Part shown: positions 14,471 to 16,071 of the stretch, piece by piece
Layout of the letters: every line of letters begins with the position of its first letter
Position numbering within the stretch: the stretch's first letter is position 1
NCBI GenBank assembly: GCA_964553325.1
Contig: CAZKKI010000096.1
Location: 1-16,071 of the forward strand
Length of the DNA stretch: 16,071 nt
Source of the DNA: BMS3ABIN04 sp964553325
GTDB lineage: Bacteria; Bacteroidota; Ignavibacteria; Ignavibacteriales; Melioribacteraceae
Direction: 5' to 3'
The notes under the pieces: model-generated
The model's database searches: none
Told to the model about the DNA's origin: nothing
What the model saw: the letters and a program-made list of their open reading frames with translations, nothing else
Program-made: the position numbers and the translations under genes

Positions 14471-16071
14471 ATGGAAGCCAAACGAAAAACATACACAAAA
14501 GAAAAAATAATAATAAAAGGTGCAAGACAGCATAATCTCAAAAACCTCGATATTGAAATCCCGAGGAATAATCTTGTTGTATTTACCGGTGTGAGCGGAA
14601 GCGGAAAATCGTCTCTCGTTTTCGATACTTTGTACGCCGAGGGTCAACGCAGATTTGTAGAAAGTCTTTCTTCATACGCCAGGCAATTTCTCGAACGGAT
14701 GAATAAACCGGACGTTGATTACATTTCCGGAATATCGCCTGCAGTTGCCATCGAACAAAAGGCGGGAATAAAAAACCCCCGTTCTACCGTCGGTACAACA
14801 ACCGAAATTTACGATTATTTGCGTTTACTATTTGCCCGCATCGGGAAAACCATATGCTTTAACTGCGGAAAAGTCGTTACAAAAGATACCGTCGGTACAA
14901 TTACCGATTTTCTGGAAAAATTCGAGGACGGTAAAAAGTTTTACCTCGGCTTCCCTATCCATTCTCATCCCGACCGGTCGGTGGAAGAAGAACTTTCTTT
15001 ACTCAAACAAAGGGGATTTTTCAGAATATTTTATAAAGATAAAATTATTAACCTAAATGAACCCGCCGAAATTCCGGCCTCGAAAGAAGATATTAAAATT
15101 ATCGTCGACCGTTTTAAAATCCGCAAAAACCGTGTTAGGGAAACACTTGCCGATTCCATAGAAACTACATTCAAAGAGGGCGAAGGCAAAGTTTGTATTA
15201 TTGACGTGGAGAGTAACCGCATTTACAATTTCACCAATTCATACGAATGTTGCGGAATAAAATACGAAGAACCCGAACCGAGATTTTTTTCATTCAACAA
15301 TCCTTTCGGCGCTTGTCCGGTTTGCCAAGGATTCGGCAGAACAATAGGTTACGATATGAACCTTGTGGTTCCGAATCCCAATCTTTCGATTCTCGAAGGA
15401 GCGATAGCGCCTTGGAGAACGGTTAAATTCAGCAAATACTTGCGGGATTTAATCCGCGTTGCCAAAAATAAAAAAATCCCTCTCGATGTTCCCTTTAAAA
15501 ATCTTACCGAAGAACAAGTCAAATTAATTAAAGAGGGCTTCGACGGTTTTGCCGGAATCGACGGATACTTTGCCAAACTGGAACAAAAAACTTACAAAAT
15601 GCACATCCGTATTTTGCTTAGTAAATACAGAGGTTACACAACGTGCACGGCATGCAAAGGTTCCCGTTTAAGACGAGAAGCACTGCAAGTTAAAATTAAC
15701 GGAAAGTCCATTCACGATATAGTGCAAATGTCGATTGAAGAAGCGAGAAATTTTTTTAATAATCTCGAACTTACTTCGTACGAACTCGAAATAGGAAGTA
15801 ATATTCTAAAAGAAATAAAAAACAGATTGAATTTTCTTTACAACGTTGGATTGGGCTATCTTACTTTGGACAGATTAAGCAACACTCTTTCTGGCGGGGA
15901 ATCGCAAAGAATTAATCTTGCCACATCGCTCGGTGCGGCGCTTATCGGCACTTTATACGTTTTGGATGAGACGAGTACAGGTTTGCATCCGCGGGATAAC
16001 AGCCGATTAATTAAAATATTAAAATCTTTAAGCGCTTTGGGCAACACGGGAGTGGTTGATGAACATGAAGC
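14471..16071 (+). CDS. uvrA: UvrABC system protein A, N-terminal part
   Basis: UvrA finds bulky DNA lesions and loads UvrB in nucleotide excision repair. The first 533 residues are present; the right edge cuts the rest (full proteins are about 930-950). Visible parts: Walker A G40-V-S-G-S-G-K46-S47; C129-x2-C132; the zinc-module region with C260, C261 and C282-x2-C285; C392-x2-C395; ABC signature L473-S-G-G-E-S-Q479; Walker B V-L-D499-E500; and H532 of the H-loop. The wording around IKYEEPEPRFFSFNNPFGAC is like Bacteroidota UvrA. Two oddities: the first half of the zinc module has adjacent cysteines rather than CxxC, and the last 40 residues contain unusual substitutions (DETSTG, TGVVDEHE). 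The frame is open throughout. The ATG is preceded by AT-rich leader without a clear Shine-Dalgarno. Confidence 0.95.
   Translation, partial: MEAKRKTYTKEKIIIKGARQHNLKNLDIEIPRNNLVVFTGVSGSGKSSLVFDTLYAEGQRRFVESLSSYARQFLERMNKPDVDYISGISPAVAIEQKAGIKNPRSTVGTTTEIYDYLRLLFARIGKTICFNCGKVVTKDTVGTITDFLEKFEDGKKFYLGFPIHSHPDRSVEEELSLLKQRGFFRIFYKDKIINLNEPAEIPASKEDIKIIVDRFKIRKNRVRETLADSIETTFKEGEGKVCIIDVESNRIYNFTNSYECCGIKYEEPEPRFFSFNNPFGACPVCQGFGRTIGYDMNLVVPNPNLSILEGAIAPWRTVKFSKYLRDLIRVAKNKKIPLDVPFKNLTEEQVKLIKEGFDGFAGIDGYFAKLEQKTYKMHIRILLSKYRGYTTCTACKGSRLRREALQVKINGKSIHDIVQMSIEEARNFFNNLELTSYELEIGSNILKEIKNRLNFLYNVGLGYLTLDRLSNTLSGGESQRINLATSLGAALIGTLYVLDETSTGLHPRDNSRLIKILKSLSALGNTGVVDEHE

Overview
This window looks like core chromosome from a member of the Bacteroidota/Chlorobiota side of the FCB group, most likely an Ignavibacteria-like bacterium. 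Three things support this: a GWxTD-domain protein, a UvrA with Bacteroidota-like zinc-module wording, and a compact MlaE-MlaF-MlaD cassette without MlaA, MlaB or MlaC. The assignment is inferred from protein families; no rRNA or marker alignment was possible. The DNA is moderately AT-rich. Every gene from position 541 onward lies on the + strand.

Layout. Positions 1-157 hold the start of a minus-strand secreted-protein-like gene that runs off the left edge. An AT-rich gap of 383 bases follows (158-540). A tightly overlapping set comes next: a CPBP intramembrane protease, a zinc-ribbon/DUF2007 protein and CdsA (CDP-diacylglycerol synthase). After it lie a hexapeptide-repeat acyltransferase-like protein of unknown substrate and an M48 lipoprotein metalloprotease, closed by a clear intrinsic terminator at 4320-4354.

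A second long co-directional run follows: rimO (ribosomal protein S12 methylthiotransferase), a GWxTD protein, a PfkB-family sugar-phosphate kinase, a TamA-like Omp85 outer-membrane protein, a UbiA prenyltransferase resembling digeranylgeranylglyceryl-phosphate synthase, rnhB, yraN, and mlaE-mlaF-mlaD. A 214-base gap with a hairpin, a plausible promoter and a perfect 10-base palindrome then precedes uvrA, which is cut by the right edge.

How the genes fit together. Much of the window concerns the cell envelope: phospholipid precursor synthesis (CdsA), a possible isoprenoid ether-lipid step (UbiA), lipid transport (MlaEFD), outer-membrane assembly (Omp85) and envelope proteolysis (CPBP, M48). 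Housekeeping genes (rimO, rnhB, yraN, uvrA) are interspersed. I found no mobile element, CRISPR array, phage gene or RNA gene, and no clear new multi-gene system. The best leads are the Omp85/UbiA/Mla grouping, the long MlaD tail with an internal repeat, the unassigned acyltransferase-like protein next to cdsA, the terminator placed directly before rimO, and a cluster of unexpected residues at the end of uvrA.
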